A stretch of DNA of 10,622 nt from the NCBI GenBank assembly GCA_947628245.1, contig CANQZH010000019.1:1-10622 (forward strand). Direction: 5' to 3'. How positions within the stretch are numbered: position 1 is the stretch's first letter; each line of letters starts with the position of its first letter. This DNA is from an uncultured Bacilli bacterium. Its GTDB lineage: Bacteria > Bacillota_I > Bacilli_A > RF39 > UBA660. The notes beneath the pieces were generated by a model. The model had not been told where the DNA came from and searched no databases. It saw only the letters and a list, made by a program, of their open reading frames with translations. Positions 1 through 6,768 of the stretch are shown one piece after another. The position numbers and the translations under genes are program-made.

Positions 1-908
1 TCTTCCCCATTACGATGGAATGTTGTTTTAATAATAGTTACATTCGGGTCAAATTCATTTTCCCCTCCAATGTAAATGTTTACCCCCTCTTCATCTTCAC
101 TTGCTTCAATTTTTTTAATAAAATTTTCATCATCAAATTTAGAAAGAATATTTTTAACTTCTTCTAAATTACGATATTCAGGAGCATCTAATAAAAGATT
201 TGTTCCACTTACATAAACATTATCGTGAACTTTATTAGCAAAATCGTGAAAAGTTTTTGAAAAAATATTATAAACTGTTTCATATTGTTTAATTCGATCA
301 GCAATAATAGGTTTAATTTCATATTCTAAACGTTCTGCTACTTTGCCAATAGGTGTTCCAATTAACATTTTATTAATAATTTCACAAGTTTCAACAATTT
401 CGTTAATATTTACATTACGTGATAAAGTAAATTGTTTATTTTGAACAATCCCATAGTCAGTACAAACAATAGCAACAATTCGATTATTGCTTATAGGCAC
501 AATAGATACTTGTTGTAAATTATTATTAAGTGATTTCTTACCTAAAACAACACTGGTATAATTAGTTATTTCACTGATGATTTCCACACATTGATTAATG
601 GCATCTGATAACTGTAATTCGTGATTTTGAAAGATTGTTTGTAATTTTAAAACATCCTCGCCTGTTAATTCTTTAGGTTTCATTAATTTTTCAACATAAT
701 AACGATAACCTTTCTCAGATGGAATTCGTCCAGAAGAAATATGATTTTTTTCTAAATAACCAGCTTCTTCTAATTTTGCCATTTCATTTCGAATAGTTGC
801 TGATGAACATTGCAACTTTTTACAAAGTGATTTACTACCAACCGGTTTAACCGTTTTAATATAAGACTCAACAATGTACTTTAAAATACTTTCTCTTCGA
901 TTGTTCAT
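1..908 (-). CDS. hrcA: Heat-inducible transcription repressor HrcA (C-terminus beyond the left edge)
   Basis: HrcA is the dimeric repressor of class I heat-shock genes (groESL, dnaK operon) and binds CIRCE operators. About 302 codons are visible without a frame break, reading off the left edge; the family is usually about 340 residues, so only the C-terminal end is missing. The N-terminal winged helix-turn-helix is clear: residues 36-43 (SATIRNEM) are the recognition helix region, and the family signature SGRIPSEKGYRYYVEKL is at about 59-75. The ATG at 908-906 is preceded by AGGAAG. Two CIRCE-like sites flank its promoter, so it is almost certainly autoregulated. In Bacillota grpE, dnaK and dnaJ usually follow; they would lie left of the window and cannot be confirmed. 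Confidence 0.96.
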   Translation of the reverse strand, partial: MNNRRESILKYIVESYIKTVKPVGSKSLCKKLQCSSATIRNEMAKLEEAGYLEKNHISSGRIPSEKGYRYYVEKLMKPKELTGEDVLKLQTIFQNHELQLSDAINQCVEIISEITNYTSVVLGKKSLNNNLQQVSIVPISNNRIVAIVCTDYGIVQNKQFTLSRNVNINEIVETCEIINKMLIGTPIGKVAERLEYEIKPIIADRIKQYETVYNIFSKTFHDFANKVHDNVYVSGTNLLLDAPEYRNLEEVKNILSKFDDENFIKKIEASEDEEGVNIYIGGENEFDPNVTIIKTTFHRNGE

Positions 909-921
909 CTATTCACTTCCT

Positions 922-948
922 CTAGCACCTATTATACGCAAGTGCTAA
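922..948 (-). promoter_or_regulatory. CIRCE-like HrcA operator 1 (over the transcription start)
   Basis: Read on the minus strand the site is TTAGCACTT, nine bases, AGGTGCTAG. It matches the CIRCE consensus TTAGCACTC-N9-GAGTGCTAA at 14 of 18 arm positions with the exact 9-bp spacer. It covers the predicted transcription start of hrcA and lies in the 5' leader, the usual place for CIRCE. Binding of HrcA here would block its own transcription. Confidence 0.88.
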
Positions 949-952
949 AATA

Positions 953-980
953 ATTATACTAAAAAATTAGCACTTGTCAA
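953..980 (-). promoter_or_regulatory. Sigma-A type promoter of hrcA
   Basis: On the minus strand a perfect -35 (TTGACA, 980-975) and a perfect -10 (TATAAT, 958-953) are separated by 16 bp. Transcription would start near 946, about 38 bases before the hrcA ATG. The -35 lies inside the upstream CIRCE-like site, and the start point lies inside the downstream one. Confidence 0.88.
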
Positions 981-993
981 TATATTTTGCTAA
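967..993 (-). promoter_or_regulatory. CIRCE-like HrcA operator 2 (over the -35 box)
   Basis: Read on the minus strand the site is TTAGCAAAA, nine bases, AAGTGCTAA. One arm is near-perfect (8/9) and the other degenerate (6/9), again with the exact 9-bp spacer. It covers the -35 hexamer of hrcA and overlaps the stop codon of the small upstream reading frame (992-990). Its good arm and the good arm of operator 1 form a perfect 9-bp inverted repeat separated by 18 bp that spans the -10 box. Confidence 0.72.
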
Positions 994-1449
994 TTTTTTT
1001 TGCTTTTTAACAGCTTCAAAATTTTGATACAATGGTTATCTAATTTATTAACTACTTTATCTATAACAAAATCATTAAAAAATGTTTTATAACAAAGTTC
1101 TTCATTCCAATTATTAATTAAAATTTTCTTAACATATAGTCCATCTTCAAAAAGATTATAAATCGTTTTAATTGTATAATTTGGATTCATTACAACTTTC
1201 TCTAAAGTTTCATAATAAATATTGCCATCATTAACAACAATTTGACTACAATAATTATCAAAATTTATTTTAAAATCTAAATTATCTTGATTATGTTTTT
1301 TTCTTATACTATTAATTTGATTTAATTCATTTAGATTAATTTAAACGTTGGGCTTTTTTTAAATTTTTACTTGCTCTTTTTTCTTCACTTTCGCAAACAT
1401 CAGCATATTCTAAAAACAATTCAATCATTTTATTTTGATTATAATACAT
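990..1449 (-). pseudogene. Unrecognised small gene split by a +1 frame change
   Basis: A translation start with a good ribosome binding site (AGGTG, seven bases before the ATG at 1449) lies 42 bases after the tadC-like stop. It encodes 37 residues (MYYNQNKMIELFLEY..., charged and helical) and stops at TAA 1338-1336. A second frame, open from 1340 to the TAG at 992-990, continues in the +1 frame for about 116 residues. Its first possible ATG is only at 1190, and no ribosome binding site was seen for it. Joined, the two would give a soluble protein of roughly 150 residues, rich in Lys, Asn and Ile, without a membrane segment or signal peptide. It could be a recently broken gene, a sequencing error, or a programmed +1 shift at AAT-TAA. 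No family is recognised. Its place directly after the Tad genes suggests membership in that operon. Confidence 0.5.
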
Positions 1450-1491
1450 TTTTTTCACCTAATTCTTTCTTTTTTATATTTTAGCACATTT

Positions 1492-2190
1492 TTATAAAAT
1501 TGTTTTAAGATATAAAGGGCTAAAATATAAAATAATAAATAAAACAGCTAAAAAAATAAGTGATGTTATAATAATTTGAATTGGAACTTTATTTAATTTT
1601 TTCTTTTGATCCATTTTTTGTTTTTCTTTAATTCTTATTATTTGTTCTTTGATAACTTCATTCCAATTTTGTTTAGTATTACTAATACGAAATAAATGAA
1701 GAAAAACATTAGTTACAATTTGACTAGGAATAACATTTTGTAATTCTTCTCCTATTTTATTAATATTTCCATCTTCTTTTAATTTTAATAAAGCATTTTT
1801 AATTATTAAAGATATATCATTATCAATACTATTACAAGTTACATTTAAAGAGGCTAAAAAATCGGTATTAGTTTTAATTGTTGCATCTAATACTTCTAAA
1901 TAAAAGATTGCTTCATATTCTAGTTTTTCACATCTTTTACTAATTGGATAATCAAGTAATAATAATTCATAACCATTATAAAAAATTGAAGTAAAGATTA
2001 GACCAATTATAAAGCCAAATCGTGGAATAAATAATGAAGATGTGAAAATAACTATTGATAAAAATAAACGAATATTTAAAAATTCATAAGGTGATATAGG
2101 TTTCTTTTGCCCTAAAAATTTAATTTTTTTAGTTATTCTTTCTCTCATTTTTTTAGGATATAACTTTTTACCAAAATATGTACCATTCAT
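1492..2190 (-). CDS. TadC-like type II secretion F (GspF) family inner-membrane protein
   Basis: A 232-residue membrane protein with the arrangement of the shorter Tad platform protein: two adjacent hydrophobic helices at about 41-73, a charged cytoplasmic helical domain at about 80-200, and a C-terminal helix at about 204-225. The segment EAIFYLEVLDATIKTNTDFLASL at about 93-115 resembles the first cytoplasmic helices of the T2SF fold. Known TadC proteins pair with TadB as the membrane platform that the TadA motor drives. The ATG overlaps the stop of the upstream gene as ATGA, indicating translational coupling; only a modest GGTGA precedes it. The assignment to TadC rests mainly on gene order and topology, since the primary sequence is divergent. 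Confidence 0.72.
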   Translation of the reverse strand: MNGTYFGKKLYPKKMRERITKKIKFLGQKKPISPYEFLNIRLFLSIVIFTSSLFIPRFGFIIGLIFTSIFYNGYELLLLDYPISKRCEKLEYEAIFYLEVLDATIKTNTDFLASLNVTCNSIDNDISLIIKNALLKLKEDGNINKIGEELQNVIPSQIVTNVFLHLFRISNTKQNWNEVIKEQIIRIKEKQKMDQKKKLNKVPIQIIITSLIFLAVLFIILYFSPLYLKTIL

Positions 2191-3185
2191 AATCTTTCAC
2201 CATCCATAATAAATCTTAATATTAAAAGATATAGAATATAGATTAACCAAAACATAATTAAACTCATAATTCCTAAAAAATTATTAGTTAAAAATTTAAA
2301 ATTATCTAAGAAAAAGATTCGATATAAAATGAAACCAATAGGAGGGATAATAATGAAAAAAACAGCAATTAAACGAGCTAGATAATAGTATATACGATTT
2401 TCTTCTTTACTAGTTTCATCCGCTATTAAGCGTTCATTTAAATAACTAAATGCTTTCTTTTTATCACCAGTTGTTTTAGTGATAGCTTTTAAATAAGTAG
2501 CTATTTCATATAATTTATTAATATGAGTTCTTTCATACATTAAATAAAAAGCTTCATCTAATGTTAAACCATTACCTAAATCAGAAGCTAAAATTGATAA
2601 TTCATCAACCATTGGTCCTTGAATTTCATTTTTTATAGCCCCAATAATATCTAATAAATTATCATTTTTTTCAATTTCATTAGCAAACATTCCAATAATT
2701 CTAGTAACATCTCTTTTTAAGATATTATTACGTAAATGATTAAATAACAATAAAAAAATATTTGGAAGACAAAAAACAATTATAAAGAAAAGTAGATAAT
2801 GAACTATTGTAATATCTAAACCTCTAAATAAATCTACTAATACTAAAAAAATTATAAAATAAATTGCTAATATAAATTTTAAAGTTAAAAAATCAGCTGG
2901 ATTTAATTTAGCATTTTTACTTAAAATAGGATATTTGGCAAAATTATTACTCCATTTTTTATATAAAGGTATTTTAGCTAATTTGTTACTAATACTTCTT
3001 AATAAAGACATTGTATCACTTGTAAAAGAATCACTTATGGAAATTTCACTATCAGTATTACTATTTAAAGTAAAATAAGAAAATCTTTTTTCAAATTTAG
3101 CTACTCTTCTTTGCCTAATTAAAAAGATAATTACCATTACAAGTAAAACCATCATTATAGTCTGTGTAATTATTAAGGCTTGCAT
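2187..3185 (-). CDS. TadB-like type II secretion F (GspF) family inner-membrane protein
   Basis: A 332-residue protein with an N-terminal membrane helix (3-23), a polar linker, helices at about 103-120 and 127-149, a cytoplasmic T2SF-type domain at about 160-265, and two C-terminal helices (267-287, 301-324). Length and topology match TadB. In the cytoplasmic domain, the stretch with ASDLGNGLTLDEAFYLMYER (200-219) corresponds to the conserved turn in which TadB proteins carry a G-x-P/T-L-x-E-A-L pattern. It would form the assembly platform with the TadC-like protein and be driven by the TadA-like ATPase. A strong GGAGG precedes the ATG, 20 bases after the tadA-like stop. The gene ends in TGA overlapping the next ATG, which shows that TGA is a stop codon here. 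Confidence 0.82.
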   Translation of the reverse strand: MQALIITQTIMMVLLVMVIIFLIRQRRVAKFEKRFSYFTLNSNTDSEISISDSFTSDTMSLLRSISNKLAKIPLYKKWSNNFAKYPILSKNAKLNPADFLTLKFILAIYFIIFLVLVDLFRGLDITIVHYLLFFIIVFCLPNIFLLLFNHLRNNILKRDVTRIIGMFANEIEKNDNLLDIIGAIKNEIQGPMVDELSILASDLGNGLTLDEAFYLMYERTHINKLYEIATYLKAITKTTGDKKKAFSYLNERLIADETSKEENRIYYYLARLIAVFFIIIPPIGFILYRIFFLDNFKFLTNNFLGIMSLIMFWLIYILYLLILRFIMDGERL

Positions 3186-3205
3186 ATATACCTCCTATTC
3201 TTTAA

Positions 3206-4495
3206 TTAAATTCCAACATTTTTAAATTTCTTTAATATTTTAAATTTTTTATTTTCAAATTGAATATATTCACCAATAACTTCTTTATTAGAAGTCATTC
3301 CATCTTGTTTAAATATAAAGATTTCATCAGGAACAATTTCCCCATTATTATCTAATTTTAATTCACATATTGAAGTTATTTTTCTTTTACCATCACTTAA
3401 TCTTTCAATATTAACAACAATATCAATAGCACTTAAAATATACTCTCTAATAACTTTTAAAGGAATATTTAAATCATTCATTAAAACTAAAGTTTCTAAT
3501 CTTTTAATTGCATCAGTTACTCCCATCGCGTGAATTACACTCATAGCTCCATCATTACCTGAATTCATAACTTGTAATAATTGAAAAGCTTCATCGCCAA
3601 TTAATTCTCCAACAATTATCCGATCTGGACGCATTCTAACGGCACTTTTAATTAATTCTTTTAAACTTATATGATAATTTGATGATTTGCTTTCTAAACT
3701 AACTACGTTTTTTTTATTGATTTGTAATTCAACCATATCTTCAACTGTTATAATTCGCTCTTCATCAGGAATTAATTCACATAAAGCTCCTAAAAGAGTT
3801 GTTGCTCCAGATGAAGAACTACCTGAAATTAAAATATTAGCTTTAGCTTTAACACAAGAAGATAAAAAATTAGCCATATTAGTAGTTAAACTACCCATTC
3901 TAATAAAATCTTCAATACTTTCCGCATCTTTTTTAAATTTATGAATAGTTATCATTGGTCCTTTAGAAGCTAGAGGTGGTAAAATGGCATATAGTCTTGA
4001 ACCATCTTTTAATCTTGCATCAATAATGGGATTAGCTAAATCAATAGTATTTCCTGATTCACTAAGCATTTTATTTATTGAACGAATAATATGCTCTTCA
4101 TTAATAAAAGATACTGAATCATCTTTAATAACTTTACCATCAATTTCAATATATATTTCTTTGGGACTATTAACCATTATTTCAGTAATATTTTTATCTT
4201 TTAATAATTCCGTTAAAGGTCCATAGCCATTTAATTCATTTTCTATTAAATGTCTTAGATGAATTCGCTCTTCATTAGTTAAATCATACCCTTCAGTAGC
4301 ATTTTCAATTTCAAGATCAATATACTCAGTTGCTGGTTCATCAGTTAAAACTTCTCTTTCTGTTAAATTACCCATTATTTTTAAACGTAATTGTTCTAAT
4401 AATTCTTTATCGGCAAAAATTTCATAATCAGCTACTTCACTTAAATCAGCATTTTTTCTTTTGATATTAAAAGCTTCAACTAAACTTTTACTCAT
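3206..4495 (-). CDS. TadA/CpaF-family secretion ATPase with a degenerate Walker A motif
   Basis: The protein has 429 residues and aligns from memory along the whole TadA/CpaF family: N-terminal domain with GYGPLTELLKDKNITEIMVN (about 90-109), ARLKDGSRLYAILPP (about 160-174), P-loop (225-232), Asp box ITVEDMVELQI (249-259), Walker B region RMRPDRIIVGE (287-297) and His-box region (313-323). TadA proteins are hexameric motors for Flp pilus assembly. The P-loop is GSSSSGAT, where the family has GGTGSGKT; the catalytic lysine is Ala231 (codon GCA, 3805-3803). GEVRG is changed to GELIG, GHDG to GNDG and TIRKF to TIHKF. The start at 4495 is chosen because GAAGGTG lies just before it; an in-frame ATG at 4516 lacks such a site. 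It overlaps the tadZ-like stop by 8 bases (ATGAGTAA). The reading frame is intact, so it is probably still translated. Confidence 0.9.
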   Translation of the reverse strand: MSKSLVEAFNIKRKNADLSEVADYEIFADKELLEQLRLKIMGNLTEREVLTDEPATEYIDLEIENATEGYDLTNEERIHLRHLIENELNGYGPLTELLKDKNITEIMVNSPKEIYIEIDGKVIKDDSVSFINEEHIIRSINKMLSESGNTIDLANPIIDARLKDGSRLYAILPPLASKGPMITIHKFKKDAESIEDFIRMGSLTTNMANFLSSCVKAKANILISGSSSSGATTLLGALCELIPDEERIITVEDMVELQINKKNVVSLESKSSNYHISLKELIKSAVRMRPDRIIVGELIGDEAFQLLQVMNSGNDGAMSVIHAMGVTDAIKRLETLVLMNDLNIPLKVIREYILSAIDIVVNIERLSDGKRKITSICELKLDNNGEIVPDEIFIFKQDGMTSNKEVIGEYIQFENKKFKILKKFKNVGI

Positions 4496-5258
4496 TTTTA
4501 ACACCTTCTTTAACAAAATCAGTTGCTAATTTCATTAAGACAGCAAAATCTTTACTAAAAACACTTGATGCTTTAGGATGTAAGGTTACTATTTTGCCAT
4601 TCATTATATATTGATCAATATTTTTAACATAAAATTCACTACTAATTAGATAATTAATTTCCGTTTTTAAAATGCTAGTTAAATCATATAATGAGAAATA
4701 TTTTTTCATTGGATCACGAGAATCATTTAACATTATTTTAAAGTTTGTTTTATCTAAATCTTTAAAAATAGTAACTAAACTTTTCATATTTTTTACATCA
4801 AAAGGATCATTATTCATTACAAATAAAATGGAATCAGCTTTATCAAGTAAAACTAAATTAGTTTCATTTAGGATATGGTTTGTATCTATTAAAACAATGT
4901 CGTAATAATAAACGGCTTTATCAAGCATTATTTCTAAATATTTAGAAGCAATTTTATTTGCTTGTCTTGGGTCTTTAGGACTTGCTAGAAAATCAATATG
5001 ATCATCATATTTTGTAACATAATCTAAGAAACTACGATAACGATTATTCATATAATCCATTGCAAAATTATATATTGTTTTTTCATAAGGTTTATTTAGA
5101 GCTAAAGCAATCTCACCACCAGATAAATCAAGATCAACAATTAAAATGCGTTTTCCCATAACTTCGAAAACACCAGCTAAATTAAGCGTGGTAATAGTCT
5201 TTCCTACCCCACCTTTAGAAGAAAACATACATAAACTTTTGCCAATCTTTTTTTCCAT
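4488..5258 (-). CDS. TadZ/CpaE-like MinD/ParA-family P-loop ATPase
   Basis: This 256-residue protein has a deviant Walker A motif KGGVGKT (15-21), a switch region ILIVDLDLSGG (38-48) and a Walker B motif DIVLIDTN (120-127). These define the MinD/ParA family. There is no receiver-like N-terminal domain as in longer CpaE/TadZ proteins, since the ATPase domain starts at the N-terminus. In Tad systems TadZ localises the apparatus to the pole and contacts TadA, and its position as first gene before a tadA-like gene supports that role. Unlike its neighbour, its nucleotide-binding residues all look intact. An AGAGGTT precedes the ATG. It is the first gene of a four-gene operon with its own promoter at 5286-5314. 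Confidence 0.85.
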   Translation of the reverse strand: MEKKIGKSLCMFSSKGGVGKTITTLNLAGVFEVMGKRILIVDLDLSGGEIALALNKPYEKTIYNFAMDYMNNRYRSFLDYVTKYDDHIDFLASPKDPRQANKIASKYLEIMLDKAVYYYDIVLIDTNHILNETNLVLLDKADSILFVMNNDPFDVKNMKSLVTIFKDLDKTNFKIMLNDSRDPMKKYFSLYDLTSILKTEINYLISSEFYVKNIDQYIMNGKIVTLHPKASSVFSKDFAVLMKLATDFVKEGVKNE

Positions 5259-5285
5259 CTCGTAACCTCTTCTATTCTCTAAATA

Positions 5286-5314
5286 ATTATACCAAAGATG
5301 ATTATTTTATACAA
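5286..5314 (-). promoter_or_regulatory. Probable promoter of the tad-like operon
   Basis: On the minus strand a perfect -10 TATAAT (5291-5286) is 17 bp from a weak -35 TTGTAT (5314-5309). The start would be near 5279, giving a leader of about 20 bases before the tadZ-like ATG. It sits just downstream of the terminator of the preceding HD-domain gene, so the operon is probably transcribed independently. Confidence 0.6.
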
Positions 5315-5316
5315 CT

Positions 5317-5339
5317 AAAAAATACGGTCAAACCGTACC
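5317..5339 (-). terminator. Intrinsic terminator of the HD-domain gene
   Basis: On the minus strand TACGGT-TTG-ACCGTA forms a 6-bp stem (5337-5323), extendable by G-T pairs, followed by six T residues (5322-5317). It lies 7 bases after the stop codon of the HD-domain gene. The stem has no T-run on the plus strand side, so it acts in one direction. Confidence 0.75.
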
Positions 5340-5345
5340 ATATCA

Positions 5346-5843
5346 TTATCTTTGAATTGAAATAATATTAAAGATAAATAAAATCCATATGCCCATTACT
5401 AAACTAGCTTTAAAGCGATACATTTCATAGATAGCTACCCCTTTATCAACTATAGATGTAATCCAAGCTTCTTGATATTTTGGCATTGTTTTACATACAG
5501 GAAACATATGGGACGCGATTATATTTTCTTGTTTATAATCTAAATCAAAATATTTCTTAGCATTTTCTAAAGCAATATCAGGATGAATTTTAAAGGTTTC
5601 TTTAGTTGTATAATTAATTGTATCAGTATCTTTATAAAAATCGTGTAAAAGAGCAGCTCTAGTAGCTCTTTCATAATCCATATTTAATTTTTTAGTTATA
5701 TAATAGGTACCTTTCGCGACTCTTAAGCAATGTTGGTATCTACTAATTCCGTGATGTAATTCATCTTTTAAGTCGTTAAAAATACGGTTATTTAATATAT
5801 CATTAGTAATATTTTGAAACTCATTTGCCTTTTTGATACTCAT
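5346..5843 (-). CDS. HD-domain metal-dependent phosphohydrolase with a C-terminal membrane segment
   Basis: A 165-residue protein with the HD signature in order: His38 (RYQHCLRVA), His67-Asp68 (ALLHDFYKD), His112 (ASHMF) and Asp133 (SIVDKGVAIYE), with HPDIALENAKKYF between. The layout resembles the YqeK/COG1713 type of small HD hydrolases, which act on nucleotides, but the substrate cannot be read from the sequence. The last 20 residues after YRFKAS are hydrophobic (about 146-162) and should anchor the protein in the membrane with the catalytic domain in the cytoplasm. An AGGTG precedes the ATG by nine bases. It is flanked by its own promoter and terminator and is therefore monocistronic. Confidence 0.85.
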   Translation of the reverse strand: MSIKKANEFQNITNDILNNRIFNDLKDELHHGISRYQHCLRVAKGTYYITKKLNMDYERATRAALLHDFYKDTDTINYTTKETFKIHPDIALENAKKYFDLDYKQENIIASHMFPVCKTMPKYQEAWITSIVDKGVAIYEMYRFKASLVMGIWILFIFNIISIQR

Positions 5844-5869
5844 TTGTTTTTTTCACCTCGGACTATACC

Positions 5870-5897
5870 ATTGTATCATAAACGTCAAAAAAATCAA
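5870..5897 (-). promoter_or_regulatory. Probable promoter of the HD-domain gene
   Basis: On the minus strand TTGATT (5897-5892) and TACAAT (5875-5870) are separated by 16 bp, and TGA directly before the -10 gives an extended -10. The predicted start is near 5863, about 20 bases before the start codon. Confidence 0.55.
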
Positions 5898-5939
5898 GTA
5901 GAACTAATTTACTATATGCCAAATACTCTAATATATTAC

Positions 5940-6689
5940 TTATAATAAAATTCTTCTAACCATTGGTTTTTCTTCAAATAATAAGGCTTCTTCACTATTA
6001 GCAAATTCCCTAATTTTTTCTAAATTTTCTTCTTCATTAAGTAATGTATAAACTTTAGATTGACCAATTTGATTATCTGAAAAACCTTTAATAATTGCAT
6101 ACTTGGCATTCATAAGTTGAATACGATAATTAGTAATATCTTCTAAAAATATTTTGCCATTAGGTATTATTGGATTGTCAACAATACAACCATTATAATT
6201 ATTTTGTTCAGTACTTTTAATAATTCCATCAGTTATTAATTGACAATACAAATTTTGATTTTGATTTTTTCCTTTAAAAACATTATATTGATTATTTGGC
6301 GAATCATAATAAATATTTAAAGGATATTTACTTAACTGTTCAATTTTTAATCTTAAAGCAAATTCTTTAGCAAGTTTTTCAATTGCTCTTTGACATTCAA
6401 TTGATTTATTTCTCAATTTTTGTTCTAATTTACTACATAATAATAAATCATTATCTTTAATTAAAATTATATCATTTTCAATAGCTTTAGTTAAAGAATT
6501 TTCTAAATCAATTTTATCATATCCAAATAATAAGCCAATACTATAAAATAAACTTTGATATTCTTCTAAACCGTAATAATAACGTAATTTTTTTAATAAT
6601 TCAGTTCTATTAATACTATTAATACCTTCTAAAGTTAATAAAGATAAAAAAGTATTAGTAAATTCTTCTTCAGTAAAATAATTTTTCAT
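5940..6689 (-). CDS. Hypothetical protein, 249 residues, no recognised family
   Basis: I do not recognise this protein. It begins with a helical segment (FTEEEFTNTFLSLLTLEG) followed by a region, about 20-90, that looks like a small all-helical module. A highly charged helix follows at about 95-125, and the C-terminal half is rich in Asn, Ile and Tyr with likely beta strands (NIYYDSPNNQYNVFKGKNQ at about 144-162). There is no signal peptide or membrane helix, so it is probably cytoplasmic. Start support: AGGTGG lies close before the ATG. It is transcribed away from the DUF6512-like gene across a 79-bp divergent region and has no strong terminator of its own. It could be a phage- or plasmid-type accessory protein, but nothing in the sequence proves it. 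Confidence 0.75.
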   Translation of the reverse strand: MKNYFTEEEFTNTFLSLLTLEGINSINRTELLKKLRYYYGLEEYQSLFYSIGLLFGYDKIDLENSLTKAIENDIILIKDNDLLLCSKLEQKLRNKSIECQRAIEKLAKEFALRLKIEQLSKYPLNIYYDSPNNQYNVFKGKNQNQNLYCQLITDGIIKSTEQNNYNGCIVDNPIIPNGKIFLEDITNYRIQLMNAKYAIIKGFSDNQIGQSKVYTLLNEEENLEKIREFANSEEALLFEEKPMVRRILL

Positions 6690-6707
6690 AACCCACCTAC
6701 CCTTATC

Positions 6708-6713
6708 ATTATA
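6708..6713 (-). promoter_or_regulatory. -10 element of the gene at 5940-6689
   Basis: A perfect TATAAT on the minus strand lies 18 bases before the start codon, so the leader would be only about 12 bases. No convincing -35 box is seen at 16-18 bp, so the promoter may be weak or activator-dependent. Confidence 0.4.
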
Positions 6714-6768
6714 CTCATTTATTTACTTAAATGCAAATTTAAAACATATATTTTAATGGGAGGTATTT

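Noticed and set aside
1450..1491. GTGCTAA half-site on the minus strand upstream of the small frameshifted gene
   Set aside because: It resembles one CIRCE arm, but no second arm is found at a 9-bp spacing.
3687..4226. Two plus-strand open frames of 80-85 codons opposite the tadA-like gene, and a similar one at 4672-4905
   Set aside because: They lie antisense within strongly conserved coding sequence, lack ribosome binding sites and have compositions expected from antisense AT-rich DNA.
5887..5912. Possible weak terminator after the 5940-6689 gene
   Set aside because: The stem is A-T/G-T only, with a mismatch, and uses part of the T-run, so it cannot be told from background in DNA this AT-rich.
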